Of a stretch of 64,000 nucleotides of DNA, positions 47,721-59,963 are shown one piece after another. The stretch comes from CAJQHK01 sp038142525 (GTDB lineage Bacteria; Pseudomonadota; Alphaproteobacteria; Rickettsiales; UBA1997). The first letter of the stretch is position 1. Every line of letters starts with the position of its first letter. Below the pieces are notes generated by a model. It saw nothing but the letters and a program-made list of their open reading frames with translations. It had not been told where the DNA came from and made no database searches. The DNA lies in assembly GCA_038142525.1 (NCBI GenBank), contig JAYQKE010000015.1:62001-126000 (forward strand), read 5' to 3'. The translations under genes and the position numbers were made by a program.

Positions 47721-50700
47721 GTGAGGGGAAAGTTTTATAATAAAAGCAGTAATTTACTAATCCTAGTAATTGTAATATTTATTACCAATCAATCAGCTAT
47801 TTCAGCTACTCATGTTATTGGTACGAGAGGATTAAACAGTTCTCAAATCAATGAAAATGATAATATTAATTATATAGCAGACAGATATTTTACCATTAAT
47901 CATAATGGTACTAGCCTATCCATGGGAAATGTTACAACCACTGCAAATAGCATAGGGATAATAAGATTTCTTAATGACCAATCACGAATTTTAGATATTA
48001 CTGGCAATGTAGGTGCTAGTGGTAGTGCAATTAATTCAATTAATCTTCAAGATAGCTATAGTCAAACTCTAAAAATTGGTGGCAATTCCTATATAGCTAA
48101 CGGAATTACCAGCACTACATCTGGCAATAATCACCAAGTAGAATTATACTCCTCAGCGTCAGATACAACAATACAGTCAAATATTGGAACTTCTAGCAAT
48201 AAAATCAATCAATTAAATATTGGTACAACTAGCTTTAATGCTACTTCTAATGTTAATTTGGATGGTGATATATATGCCAATAATATGATCATCCATAATA
48301 ATAGCGCCATATTACAAACTGATCATACTCTGGATATAGCAGGGAATTTATCAATAGGCACTAGTTCCTTTCAGGGATTAATAAAGGGTAGCTCGGGAAG
48401 TAATGAGACAATTAATTTTAGCGGTACTAGTCAAACTTCTGGCGCTCAACTTGGAACAGCTAATACAGATGAACAAATAGATAATCTAACTATAGCAGTA
48501 GGATCAACAGTAACATTTAATAAAGATGCACATGTGACAAATTTTACCTCAACTGATAGCGATAGCAGCACAATTGAGTCAAATGCAACATTACATCTTT
48601 ATTCAGATTTATTGACTGGAAATAATATTAATCAAGCATCGACTGGAACAATAGATTTTACTGGTTCAAGCACAATAAATGTCACTAGTGATATAGGTCA
48701 ATCTAGTGCATCTACATTAAATGTTAATATATCAAACGACAATATAGTTGGGGTTAATTTTAGCAATAATTTATATTTGAACACATTAACTTCTTTATCT
48801 AATGGCAAAATTAACTTTAATGGTGCAACTACGCAAACTATAGAAATTGCTAATGATATAGGAACTGATGCAAATAGAATTAACGCTATATCTCTATCCA
48901 CATCAGAAAAAAATCTTAATAGTAATATTTTTGCTCAAAATCTTCTTATTTATGATAGCATCAATGCTAATATTGCAAATAGCAAAACATTAGATATATC
49001 AGGCAATATAATAGGTACTGGTACAATAAAGGGTAATACAAGTGCTGATGGCACAGTAAAATTTTCTGGAGCAAATGATCAAACTATAGCAAAGACAAAT
49101 ACTAATCTTGGTAGTGATGCTAGTAATAAATTAGCTAATTTAGAAATTAACAAAACGGGTGGCACAGTTACGATTAATTCAGCTAATAGTCATATTACTA
49201 ATTTAAATGTTAATTCTGCAAATCAATTAAATTTGGCAGAAAATGCCACTATAGATAATATTTCTTTTGGTACCACTGGTGAAGTAATAGAAATAGCAAA
49301 TGCTAAATCTCTAAATATCAGTGGCGATGTCACTAGTAGCAATCAAAATACTATAAGGGGAGCAGATGCCACCGCTTCTGGTAATGGTGGAATTAATCTT
49401 ACAAATAGTGGCACTTCTACTCAAACCATTAATGGCAATCTTGGATCTAATACAAATTATTTAGGATCGATATCAATTACCGCCAATAGCTCAGGTACTG
49501 AAGCTGATTTTAAGGGTGATATTTATAGCAATAATATTGTTAATAATGGTGGTACACCAGATCATATAGATATTACTCTATCCAGTACATCCGCTCAAAC
49601 TATCGACACAACTATCGGATCTAATGTAACAAAATTGGGTAATATTAATATTAATAATTCAAGTGAGGTTTCCTTGATGCAGGATATTTATGCTACAAAT
49701 ATCTCAGAATCCTCATCATCATCTAATTTAACTTTTAATAAATCATCAGGTGAGCAAGTGATAGATACTGTTATAGGAGCAAGTGGTGCAGCAATAGATA
49801 ATATTAATATTGCAGCTAGTGGCGGAGTTCACTTAAAACAAAATGCCTTTATAGATAATATCACCCTAAATCAAGAATCTGCTACTATTAAGTTAGCTGA
49901 TAATTCAACTCTTGATATTTCTAGCAATGTTAATCTTGGAACAGCTACCAATATTGCTACAATTAAGGCAGATTCTAGTGATAGTGGAGGAACAAATGCG
50001 ACCTTAAATTTATCAGGATCATCGCAAACTATTAATGCTAATATTGGTACTTCAACTGCAAGTGAGCAATTATCTGCAATTACCTTAGGTAGTAGTTTAA
50101 CTGACATTAATTTTAATGGCGATATACATTTAAATAACGGAAATATTAGTGGTACGGATAATACAAATAAAAATTTAACATTTGGTGGATCGAAGGCAAA
50201 TATAATTGACCTTGGAACAGGAGAGATAGGGGCATCAGGAAATAATTTTCAGAAAATATCTATTACTAATAGCAACAATTCTTCAGGTGTGACTTTACAA
50301 GATCAAATATATGCTAATGAATTTGAAATTGGCAATAATGCCACAGTAACTCTAAATAATGGTTTTGGTCTTAATGAAGCAAACAACTGGTAATAATGTT
50401 ATTAAAAGCTCATCAAATGATAATGGCACCGTTGTCTTGAGAGAGGTTGGTACAACTAATTTTCAAATCGGAGAGGATAATTCTGAAATTGCAAATTTAA
50501 AAATATCTTCAGCATCCGATGTAAATATTGACAAAAATATTTATACTGATGATTTAACTTTTTACTTGCTGGTAACTTAGTAATTAATGAAGGATCAAAT
50601 ATCTTAAAAATCACTGGTAATATTACTGATAATAGTAGTAATAAAATTACTGAAAGCAAATCAAATAAAACATCAACTATCGAATTATTATCAAATTTGG

Positions 50701-53700
50701 AACAGGATATTGATGTAATATTAGGAGATTCGGGTACTGAAATAGGTACGATTAGAGTAAATAAAGCTAAATTTAGTCAAAATATCTCTGCCTCATCATT
50801 AATTGCTAATGCTACAGATTCACGACTTACTTTTGATGGTGCTTCTAATCAAACAATAACTGTAGATACTGGTATTGGATCTGTCGCTGACAGATTTTCT
50901 ATTACTAATAATAATATTGCCGGCACTACTTTTGCAACAGGTGATATTTACGCTAATAATTTTACTTCTGCCAATAGTACTACTATCACAAATCTTAATG
51001 ATAGCAATATTCTTGATGCAACAGGTGATATTGCAGGGGGAACTATCCAGGGTGTCGCTGATGGAAATGGTGATATAAATCTATCCTCTACTAGTGGTAC
51101 TCAAACTATATCAACAATTTTAGGTACAGATGGTAACGCTATTAATAATATCACTACCACAGCGGGCAGTATAGTAAATGTTAATAAAGCAATTGATGTA
51201 AATAATTTAACATTAAATTCTACTACAAATTTTGGTAATAGTACTGATATTGGTATTGCTGTAGTGAATACTGCATTTACTACCAATAGTAACTCAGTAA
51301 TAAATAATGATTATACTTTAGATTTAAGTGCGACAAATTCTATAACTGGCTTAAACAAAATATCTGGTGCTGGCAGATTAAGATTGGTTGCATCTGGAAC
51401 AGTTTTAGATTCTGGAATTGGTATAGATAGTAATAATAAAATTTCTGCTCTTGATATTACTTCCGGCAGTGCCATAAATTTTAGCGCTAATAATAATTTG
51501 CATGTTGATAATATTAATTTAAATAGAGGTGTTATCCTTAATTTAAGTGGTAGTCTTTCAACTAGCAGTAATATCTATGGCGATGGTACAATTACTATTG
51601 ATACTAGTAGTGCAACATTTTCAACCGCATCAACTCTTGGAACTAGTGATGATGTTATTGCCGCTCTAACCCAAACTGGTACAAATGATTTTACCATTAA
51701 TGGCGATATTTATGCTACAGATTTTAGCATTGCGACTACGGGCGATTTTATCTTTGGAGGTACAAATCTTAATACCACAAATGCTATAGATGATGCTGAT
51801 AAAAATATTCAATTTAATGGTACGAATAGTCAGGTAATTAATAGCTCTTTGGGAGATAATAGTAATAGTTTAGGCACTATTACAATTAATAAAACAAGTG
51901 GCACTATTAATTTTGCCAAAGATATTTATGCTAACTCAATTGCTGGAGGTAGTTATGATATTGGCTTTAATGGATCTAGTATTCAAACAATAGATGCTAA
52001 CATTACTACTGCTAATATTAATTTAAGTAATAGTAGTGGGGTAACTTTTTTACAGAATTTATCATCTAATATTCTTGGTGCTGGACAGAATATGACCCTT
52101 GATAAAGCTAGTGATAATCAAACTGTTAGTGGCGATATTGGAGCAAGCGGATCAGCGATAGGAGATATTATTTTGGGTAATAATCTAACAGCTGGTGATA
52201 TAGTTAGCTTTACTAGTGATGTTTATGCTAGTTCAGTAGTTAAATCGACCAACACCAACACTATAGCTATTAATTTTAATAAAAATACAGCAAAGTGACA
52301 AATGGCTTTCAAATGATTTCAACTGATATTGGAGCTAGTGGAGATACAAATACTACAATTACTCTAGGAGATAATACAAACAATATTGATTTTGCTGGTA
52401 ATATCTATGCTGAATCTATCAATGCTAGTAATAATATTAATAGTGATAGAGACATTTCTTTTTCAGGTTCTGATAAAATTATTGCTGCAACAATTGGAGC
52501 CAATGGTAATAAATTTTCTACTATTACTGCAAAAGAAAATGTTAATCTTGCTGGTGATATCTATGCAGGTTCAATAGTCGCTACAAATAAAAATATTACC
52601 CTTAGTAAAAGTTCCGTTGCTCAAATTATTGACTCAACAATTGGAGCTACTGGCGCTAGAATTAGCAATCTAATATTAGATTCTGCTTTACATACAGATG
52701 GGGTAAAATTTAAAGGAGATGTCTATGTTAATAATATGGATCTTGGTGCTAAAACAGCAAGAGTGGATAGTGGCGCAACATTATTAATTAATGGTAATGT
52801 TACAGCAAGCACAGGTAAAATTACAGGAACGGTCGGCACTGGCGGTAACGTAATATTTGACGGTTCTTCTGCTCAAACAATTAATATTGAGTTGGGTGAA
52901 GAAGGTAAAAATTTAGATATAGTTACTAATGGTTCTAATTCAAGCCTTACTTTAAATGACCCCTTATATGCCAGAAGATTACAATCGGCAAATAATTTAA
53001 CTTTAAATGCTAATGCAACTTTAGCTGGATTTTCTGGTGTAGCATTAAATTTAACAGGAGGTAATTTAACAATAGGATCTGGTAGTATTTTAGAAGTTCA
53101 AGATAATATTACTGCCACTTCTGGAACTATTATTGGTTCTGGAACATTAAAAATATCTGACACAACTTCTGGTCAAACTTTAGATGGTAGTATTTTATCA
53201 AGTGCCTCATCCTTGAATCTTGAAATTGCTAAACAATTAAATAATGACTTAACCATCAATAATTCTAATGTTAATCTTAATTATTTAACCGTAACTTCAG
53301 GAACTCTAACAACAACTTCTACAAATAAAGTTGCTATTTCTGGCAATGTTAATGTTGCTAACTCAGATGCTTTATTAAAAGGCAATTTAGATTTTAACGG
53401 TAGTTCTGCCCAAACTATAACTGGTAATATTGGTGCTGGTGGAGATGTGGCTGGAAATATTACAATTAGTAATAATTCTACTGTAACTTTTTCAGGTGAT
53501 ATTTATGCTGATAATATATCCTCAACCACTTCTGGTTCTAATATTACTTTTAATAAAGATACTTCTAGTGCTACACAAAATATAAATGCAAAAATAGGAA
53601 AGTTGGGAAGTGCGACTTCAATTAATATTGGTAGCAATATTGACAACACCAATGGTGTAACTTTGTCTCAGGATGCTCATATAAGTGATTTTTATACTGG

Positions 53701-55521
53701 TGGCACGGCAAATCAATTAACAAAAATTGCTAATGGTAGAACATTATATATGTCAGGTAATATTTTAGGATCAGGTAAAATAGAAGTCGCTACTAGTAAT
53801 GATGGTACAATTACATTTAACGGCAATAGTATAATTAGCAGTAATATAGGTACTGGAAGTAGTAATAATATTGGCACTATAAATATTGGTGCAAATTCGA
53901 CTGCTACAATGTCAAAAACAACAGATATTTTTGCTAATAATTTTAATATAGAGGCAGGATCAACATTGGTAATTGGTGTTGGTAATGATGATAGAACACA
54001 AACTGACATAATTGTTGCTGGAACGGCAACTATAAATGATAACGCTACAATTAATTTTAATTATGACAATCCAGATATTGGACAGGTAAATACATTCTTA
54101 ACTTCAACAAATCCTATTGTTGATACTTTAGATAACATTTCAACTGCAGTTCCTAATAAAATATTATTAGATGTTGATCTGGCATTGGCTGGTGGTAATA
54201 CCATAACTGTACTACAAAATATAATCAAGTTGCTATTAATGCTGTTAGTTCTGGCGCTAATGGAAGTGCCGTTATCTCATTCCTAGAATCTAGTGATAAT
54301 CAAACTGCATCTTTAAAATCCGCCTTACTTAACATAGAGACCCAAACTGATCTTAACAATCTTGCTAATGCTTTAACAGGTGATCAAAATAGTGCTAGCT
54401 CGATTACTTCATTATCAATGGCAAATCAAACCAATAATATTGTTGCCGGCAGAATTTCTAATTTTACTGCTAATTCAACCGGCTTTGGCAGTAATGGATC
54501 GGTTAGTTTAAGCAATTTTCAACAAAATATAAATAAAATCTATAATGGTAAGAATAATAAATATAATTATGATTATGGTGATGATAATAATATCATAATT
54601 TTTGATCTTGATAATAATTTTGTTGATAATTCAGGTATTTGGGTCCAAACTTTTGGTGGTCTATATGATTATGAAAGTAAAAATAATCAAAGTGGCTTTG
54701 AATCTAATGTTGCAGGTATAGTCACTGGTATTGATATGACCAGTACTATTTTTGGTAATATGGATTCTTTAATTGGCATATCATATTTTTACGCAATTTC
54801 AGATATCTAGTCATCAGATAATGTAATTTTCTGTTAAAGCAACGATATCAATTCTCATCAAATTTCCCTTTATAATAGCAATTACAATAAATCTATTACT
54901 GGTTTTTATAACTCAAATATCATTAATATTGCCTTAAATTCCTATGAAAGCGAAAGGAAAGTTCTTATTAATAATTTTACAGAAACAGCTAGAGCTAATT
55001 TTGGCGGGATACAATATGGGGCAAAAACTTCTCTTGGATATATCCACAACTTATCTAACAGAGTTTTAGTAACGGGTAGCGCTGCTATTGGTTATTCTAA
55101 ATTAAGTCAGGATGATTACACAGAAACAGGAGCTCCAACGGTAAATATGAAAGTTGAAAATAAAGATCTTGATAATCTAACAACCGAATTATCATTGTCT
55201 CTTGAAGGAAAACATCAAAAAAAAGATAGCTTTAAATCACATTATAATTTTTCTGATTATTCTTTCAAACCATCATTAGGATTAAAATGGCTTAGAAATC
55301 ACAAAACCAAAGGTCAGGAACAGGATTTACAATTTATTGCCGCTGGTTCTAAAATGAAAGTAACTGGTACAAATCTGATAGAGGATATTTATGGACTTAA
55401 TGCTGGAATGGAACTTTATGAGAGAAATAGTGGTTCGATATTTTCAATAGATTATAAATTAGAAACTGGCTCAGGATATGTCGGACATTTTGGATCTTTA
55501 ACTTATCGTAAATTATTTTAA
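47721..55521 (+). pseudogene. giant repetitive autotransporter, several frame breaks
   Basis: A surface protein of about 2600 residues if read through. It starts at a GTG (47721) with a signal peptide (SNLLILVIVIFITNQSAISA). The passenger is a long Asn/Ser/Thr/Gly/Ile-rich beta-helix-like region built of degenerate modules, each with a QTI...IG(A/T)(S/D)G segment and a GDIYA-type strand. The last ~350 residues form the autotransporter barrel (IWVQTFGGLYDYES, GIVTGIDMTS, ending SLTYRKLF). Frame changes occur near 50390, 50565, 52296 and 54230; two in-frame stops (54808-54810 TAG and about 54832-54834 TAA) lie in the barrel. It could be decaying, phase-variable or mis-sequenced. Confidence 0.85.
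48262..53945 (+). repeat. about 16 degenerate passenger modules (GDIYA repeats)
   Basis: A strand motif [GKQS][DN][IV]YA-x-[NS] is seen near 48264, 49520, 49683, 50121, 50303, 50533, 50942, 51704, 51920, 52215, 52397, 52553, 52718, 52965, 53500 and 53926, usually 15-25 residues after an IG(A/T)(S/D)G(N/S) turn. Spacing varies from ~150 to ~700 bp, so these are diverged protein repeats rather than DNA tandem copies. Confidence 0.7.
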
Positions 55522-55540
55522 AATATCAGGATTCTATTGG

Positions 55541-56338
55541 CTATATATTCTTACTAAATCCCTGAACAGATTTTGACAAATCATTAAGCAATTTCTCTTT
55601 ATTACCTAAATTATTAGTGACAATCTCAACAAAAGATGAACCAACTACTATAGCATCAATATCTAATTTGGTAACTTCCTTAGCAATATCAGGATTTTTA
55701 ATACCAAAACCAAGGGCAATTGGTAAATTACTATATTTTTTAATGTGATTAATAAAAGGTAGATTCTCGCTAATATCAGCTTCTTTAGTACCGGTGATAC
55801 CCAAAATTGAAACTAGATAAATAAAGCCAGAAGAATTTTGGCAAATCTTCTCTATTCTCTTTTCAGAACTATTTTGACTGACAAGATTAACAACATCTAA
55901 AGCATTTTTCATAGCAAGATCATGCAAATCTTGACTTTCTTCCAAAGGAAGATCGACAATTAATAAGCCATCAATTCCAGATTCTTTAGCAATTTTGGTA
56001 AATTTTTCCAAACCAAAATAATAAATTGGATTGTAATAACCCATTAAAATTATTGGAGTTTCTTCATCTTTTTGACGAAATTTTTCCACTAAATTAAATA
56101 ACTTTTCTAAAGTAGCGCCATTATGAACTGCTCTTTTACTAGCTTCTTCAATTATTGAACCATCACCCGCCGGATCTAAAAATGGTAAACCAATTTCAAT
56201 AATATCCGTACCATTTTTTACCAAATTATGCATGATTTCTAAAGATAAATCATAATCCGGATCACCAGCAACAACAAAACTAATAAGGGCTTTTTTATTA
56301 TTTTTTTGTAAATTTTGAAATTTTTCCTTTATTCTCAT
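55541..56338 (-). CDS. trpA: tryptophan synthase alpha chain
   Basis: Cleaves indole-glycerol phosphate to indole for the beta chain. The TIM barrel is intact at 265 residues: FVVAGDPDYDLS, catalytic Glu in DIIEIGLPF and Asp in LDPAGDGSII, MGYYNPIYYFG, DLPLEES and ALGFGIKNPDIA. The usual PFSDP has become PFLDPAGDG, a modest departure next to the active site. No other trp gene is near, so it may be an isolated survivor or part of a scattered pathway. Confidence 0.95.
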   Translation of the reverse strand: MRIKEKFQNLQKNNKKALISFVVAGDPDYDLSLEIMHNLVKNGTDIIEIGLPFLDPAGDGSIIEEASKRAVHNGATLEKLFNLVEKFRQKDEETPIILMGYYNPIYYFGLEKFTKIAKESGIDGLLIVDLPLEESQDLHDLAMKNALDVVNLVSQNSSEKRIEKICQNSSGFIYLVSILGITGTKEADISENLPFINHIKKYSNLPIALGFGIKNPDIAKEVTKLDIDAIVVGSSFVEIVTNNLGNKEKLLNDLSKSVQGFSKNI

Positions 56339-56418
56339 TAAAAATAGTTTAAAATTTTTTCTTTCAAAGAAGCGCTTGCAAATCGATCTTTATCAATTAA
56401 ATATACATTCTTTAATAT

Positions 56419-58149
56419 ATGCAAGAAAATAGAAATATCTTAATAGCAATCATACTTTCGGCACTGGTTTTATTTTCTTGGACCATATTTTACGAACAAC
56501 CAAGAATTGAAGCTTATGAAAAACAACAAATTGCCAAAAAGAAGCAAGAAGATAAATTAAATAAATCTGTCAATAAAATATCTGACAAAAAAATTACCAG
56601 AATTCTTGATAAAAACCAAATCTTTCTAGAGAGAGATGAGGTAATTAATGATTCGATCACTAATCGAATTTCTATTAAAAGTAATAATTTGCAAGGATCA
56701 ATTTTACTAGAAGGATTAAAATTTGATGATCTAAAATTAATACAATATAAGGAAACATTGGATGAAAATAGTGATCATGTCACATTACTTTCACCCCTAT
56801 CTTCTCTTGAACATTATTTTGTTGATTTTGGCTTTTTAAGCTCTAATTCTGATTTAAATTTACCAAATTCTAAAACCATCTGGAAATCTGATTCAAATTC
56901 TTTAACGCCAAATTCTCCAATTACTTTATTTTGGAAAAATAACAATAATATTTTATTTCAAATCAAAATCTCCCTTGATGAAAATTATATGTTTGAAATA
57001 GAAAAATCGATTAAAAATAATTCTAATAAAGATATCACCATCGCTTCTTTTGGCAGGATAAATCGTAATCTTAAAGATAAAGGCATGGATAATTTTATTC
57101 TGCATGAAGGTCCGATCACTGTTTCTAATCAACTACTTGAAGAAATTTCCTATTCAGATTTAGAAGATGATAAAAATTATGAATTTAGATCCGATTCTGG
57201 CTGGCTTGGAATTACTGATAAATATTGGTTAACCGCTATGATTCCTGATTATAATTTACCATTTAATGGTAATTTCTCTTACCAAAAATCTGGTAAAAAA
57301 AATATTTATGATGGCGGATTTATTACTGATGAATTTGAAATTATTACTGGTGAGGAAGTAAAAATTAATCATAATCTTTTTGCTGGAGCAAAAGTTTTAT
57401 CCTTACTTGACGCTTATGGCGAAGATTTAGGAATTGATTCATTTGACAAAGCTGTTGATTTTGGCTGGTATTATTTTCTAACTAAACCATTTTTCTTTAT
57501 TTTAAGCATATTTAGTGACATTTTAAAAAATTATGGCTTAGCTATTTTAGCCATGACTTTATTGGTAAAATTAGCTATGTTTCCATTGGCCCATAAATCA
57601 TTTACTGCTATTGGTCGTATGAAAAAATTCCAACCACAAATTATGCGAATTAGGAAAGAAAATAAGGATAATAAAGTGGAGATGAATCGTCAAATTATGG
57701 AACTCTATAAAAGAGAAGGAGTTAATCCTGCCGCCGGTTGTTTACCTATGCTAATTCAAATTCCAGTATTTTTTTCGCTTTATAAAGTGCTTTTTGTTAC
57801 CATTGATATGAGACATGCTCCCTTTTATGGCTGGATCAAAGATTTATCAGCTGCCGATCCAACTTCCATCTTCAATTTATTTGGCCTATTACCATTTTCT
57901 GTAGATGGCTTATTTTTGCAAATTGGAATTTGGCCTATCCTCATGGGACTAACAATGGTTTTACAACAAAAATTAAGCCCAACACCAGGTGATCCGATAC
58001 AGGCAAAAATGATGAAATTTTTACCTTATATATTGATTTTTGTCTTTGCTACCTTCCCTTCTGGATTGTTAATTTATTGGACTTTTAGTAATTTATTATC
58101 TATTTTACAACAATATTATATTACAAAAAAATTGGATAAAATTACTTAG
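56419..58149 (+). CDS. yidC: membrane protein insertase YidC
   Basis: Inserts and folds inner-membrane proteins. N-terminal helix (ILIAIILSALVLFSWTIFY), a large periplasmic domain (residues ~60-330), then the conserved 60-kDa core with MTLLVKLAMFPL, MKKFQPQIMRIRKENKDN, the QIPVFFSLYKVLF helix and the terminal FATFPSGLLIYWTFSN. 576 residues, intact. panD starts 2 bp after the stop. Confidence 0.97.
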   Translation: MQENRNILIAIILSALVLFSWTIFYEQPRIEAYEKQQIAKKKQEDKLNKSVNKISDKKITRILDKNQIFLERDEVINDSITNRISIKSNNLQGSILLEGLKFDDLKLIQYKETLDENSDHVTLLSPLSSLEHYFVDFGFLSSNSDLNLPNSKTIWKSDSNSLTPNSPITLFWKNNNNILFQIKISLDENYMFEIEKSIKNNSNKDITIASFGRINRNLKDKGMDNFILHEGPITVSNQLLEEISYSDLEDDKNYEFRSDSGWLGITDKYWLTAMIPDYNLPFNGNFSYQKSGKKNIYDGGFITDEFEIITGEEVKINHNLFAGAKVLSLLDAYGEDLGIDSFDKAVDFGWYYFLTKPFFFILSIFSDILKNYGLAILAMTLLVKLAMFPLAHKSFTAIGRMKKFQPQIMRIRKENKDNKVEMNRQIMELYKREGVNPAAGCLPMLIQIPVFFSLYKVLFVTIDMRHAPFYGWIKDLSAADPTSIFNLFGLLPFSVDGLFLQIGIWPILMGLTMVLQQKLSPTPGDPIQAKMMKFLPYILIFVFATFPSGLLIYWTFSNLLSILQQYYITKKLDKIT

Positions 58150-58151
58150 AA

Positions 58152-58475
58152 ATGAAGGAATATTTATCATCAAAAATTCACAATATCACAGTTACTGATT
58201 CTAATATTGAATATGAAGGCAGTATTGAGATTGATGAAGAAATTATGAAAAAGGCAAAAATTGAAGAATTTCAAAAAGTTCTTGTAGCCAGCACAACTTC
58301 TGGCGCTAGATTTGAAACCTATGTTATTAAAGGTAGGTCTGGTTCTGGCGTGATTTCTATTAATGGTGCTGCCGCTCATTTGGTAAAAAAAGGGGAGAGA
58401 GTAATTATTATCTCTTTTGAATTTGCAGATAAGGCTCCCGAGCCTATAGTGGTTCTTGGTAGCGATTTGGAATAG
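58152..58475 (+). CDS. panD: aspartate 1-decarboxylase (pantothenate pathway)
   Basis: Makes beta-alanine from aspartate. The protein self-cleaves to a pyruvoyl enzyme; the cleavage site Gly23-Ser24 is visible in IEYEGSIEID, and SINGAAAHLVKKGERVIIISF matches the family end. 107 residues. Together with the absence of panB/panC here it indicates at least part of pantothenate synthesis. It is probably co-transcribed with yidC. Confidence 0.93.
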   Translation: MKEYLSSKIHNITVTDSNIEYEGSIEIDEEIMKKAKIEEFQKVLVASTTSGARFETYVIKGRSGSGVISINGAAAHLVKKGERVIIISFEFADKAPEPIVVLGSDLE

Positions 58476-58505
58476 AATTTTAAATTATAAAGAATTTAGT
58501 AATAA

Positions 58506-59963
58506 ATGACAGATTTAACAAAATTAGATTTAACAACAACTATTGCAGCTCTTAAAAATAAGGATTTTTCAGCAACAGAATTAACTAAATCATATATTAA
58601 GGCAATTGAAGATCACGCACATCTTAATAGTTTTATTACTACAACTTTTGATTTGGCTTTAGAATCTGCCAAAAAATCTGATGAAAAAATCTCCAAAAAT
58701 GAAGCCAGAATTTTAGAAGGAATTCCACTAGCAATTAAGGATCTATTTTGCACTAAGGGTGTCAGAACTAGTTCAGCTTCTAAAATGCTTGAAAATTTTA
58801 TCCCAGAATATGAATCAACTGTAACAGAAAAATTATGGGATGCAGGCGCTTTAATGCTTGGCAAAACTAATATGGATGAATTTGCTATGGGTTCAGCTAA
58901 TATTACCAGCTATTTTGGCAATGCTCTGAGCCCTTATCAAAAAAATGGTGAAGATTTAGTTGCTGGCGGATCTTCTGGTGGATCGGCTGCAGCTGTTGCC
59001 GCTAATTTATGTCTTGCTGCAACTGGTAGTGATACTGGTGGTTCAATTAGACAGCCTGCATCTTTTAATAATATTATAGGAGTTAAACCAACCTATGGTA
59101 GATGTTCGCGTTATGGAATGATTGCTTTTGCTAGCTCACTTGATCAGGCCGGATTTTTGGCCAAAACTACTCTTGATAGTGCCTTACTTTTAAAAATAAT
59201 TTGTGGTTATGACAAGAAGGATTCAACTTCTATGGAAAACTCCGTTCCTGATTTTGATAAATTAATCAAAGGCAATATTAAAGGGAAAAAAATTGGTATT
59301 CCAAAAGAATATTTACTCGATGATATTGATGAAGATGTTAATAAATTATGGCAAGATGGTATTCAAGCTTTAAAGGATGGTGGGGCTGAAATTATTAATA
59401 TTAGTCTGCCAAATACTAAATATGCTCCAGCAACTTACTATATTATTGCACCAGCTGAAGCTTCTTCAAATCTTTCCCGCTATGATGGCGTGAGATATGG
59501 TCATAGAACTAATAAGGAAGTATTGTCACTAGATGAATTTTATGAAGCAACTAGATCGGAAGGATTTGGCGAAGAAGTAAAAAGAAGAATTTTAACTGGA
59601 ACTTATGTTTTGTCAGCCGGTTATTATGATGCTTATTATAAAAAGGCTTGCAAGGTAAGAAATCTCATTTTACAGGATTTTAAAAATGCTTTTAAGGAGG
59701 TTGATGCAATTTTAACTCCAACTGCTCCAAGCTCTGCTTTTAGCGTCAAATCTACTAAGGAGAAAAATCAAGATCCAACAAAAATGTATCTTAATGATAT
59801 ATTTACTATTCCCGCTTCTCTTGCTGGAATGCCGGCTATGTCTGTACCTTTTGGATTTGATAAGGATAATTTACCTCTTGGATTGCAAATAATTGCTAAT
59901 CATTTTGATGAAGAAAATATGTTTGAAGTGGGTAATTATTTGGAAAAAAATAAATCTAATTGA
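58506..59963 (+). CDS. gatA: Glu-tRNA(Gln) amidotransferase subunit A
   Basis: Amidase subunit that makes Gln-tRNA(Gln) (or Asn-tRNA) from the misacylated tRNA. The Ser-cisSer-Lys triad can be seen: Lys in PLAIKDLFC, Ser in GGSSGGSAAAVAA and the nucleophile in GSDTGGSIRQPAS. 485 residues, intact, ending with TGA. Its end overlaps the uppP end on the other strand. Confidence 0.97.
   Translation: MTDLTKLDLTTTIAALKNKDFSATELTKSYIKAIEDHAHLNSFITTTFDLALESAKKSDEKISKNEARILEGIPLAIKDLFCTKGVRTSSASKMLENFIPEYESTVTEKLWDAGALMLGKTNMDEFAMGSANITSYFGNALSPYQKNGEDLVAGGSSGGSAAAVAANLCLAATGSDTGGSIRQPASFNNIIGVKPTYGRCSRYGMIAFASSLDQAGFLAKTTLDSALLLKIICGYDKKDSTSMENSVPDFDKLIKGNIKGKKIGIPKEYLLDDIDEDVNKLWQDGIQALKDGGAEIINISLPNTKYAPATYYIIAPAEASSNLSRYDGVRYGHRTNKEVLSLDEFYEATRSEGFGEEVKRRILTGTYVLSAGYYDAYYKKACKVRNLILQDFKNAFKEVDAILTPTAPSSAFSVKSTKEKNQDPTKMYLNDIFTIPASLAGMPAMSVPFGFDKDNLPLGLQIIANHFDEENMFEVGNYLEKNKSN

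Noticed and set aside
51000..54000. Long minus-strand frames such as 53713-54009 rich in Leu/Val/Ile
   Set aside because: They are the complement of the Asn/Ile-rich autotransporter repeats; such sequence gives open hydrophobic frames by chance.
47721..54300. Periodic motifs suggesting a CRISPR or tandem DNA repeat
   Set aside because: The repeats are seen only at protein level, diverge strongly in DNA and have uneven spacing; no constant repeat-spacer pattern exists anywhere in the window.
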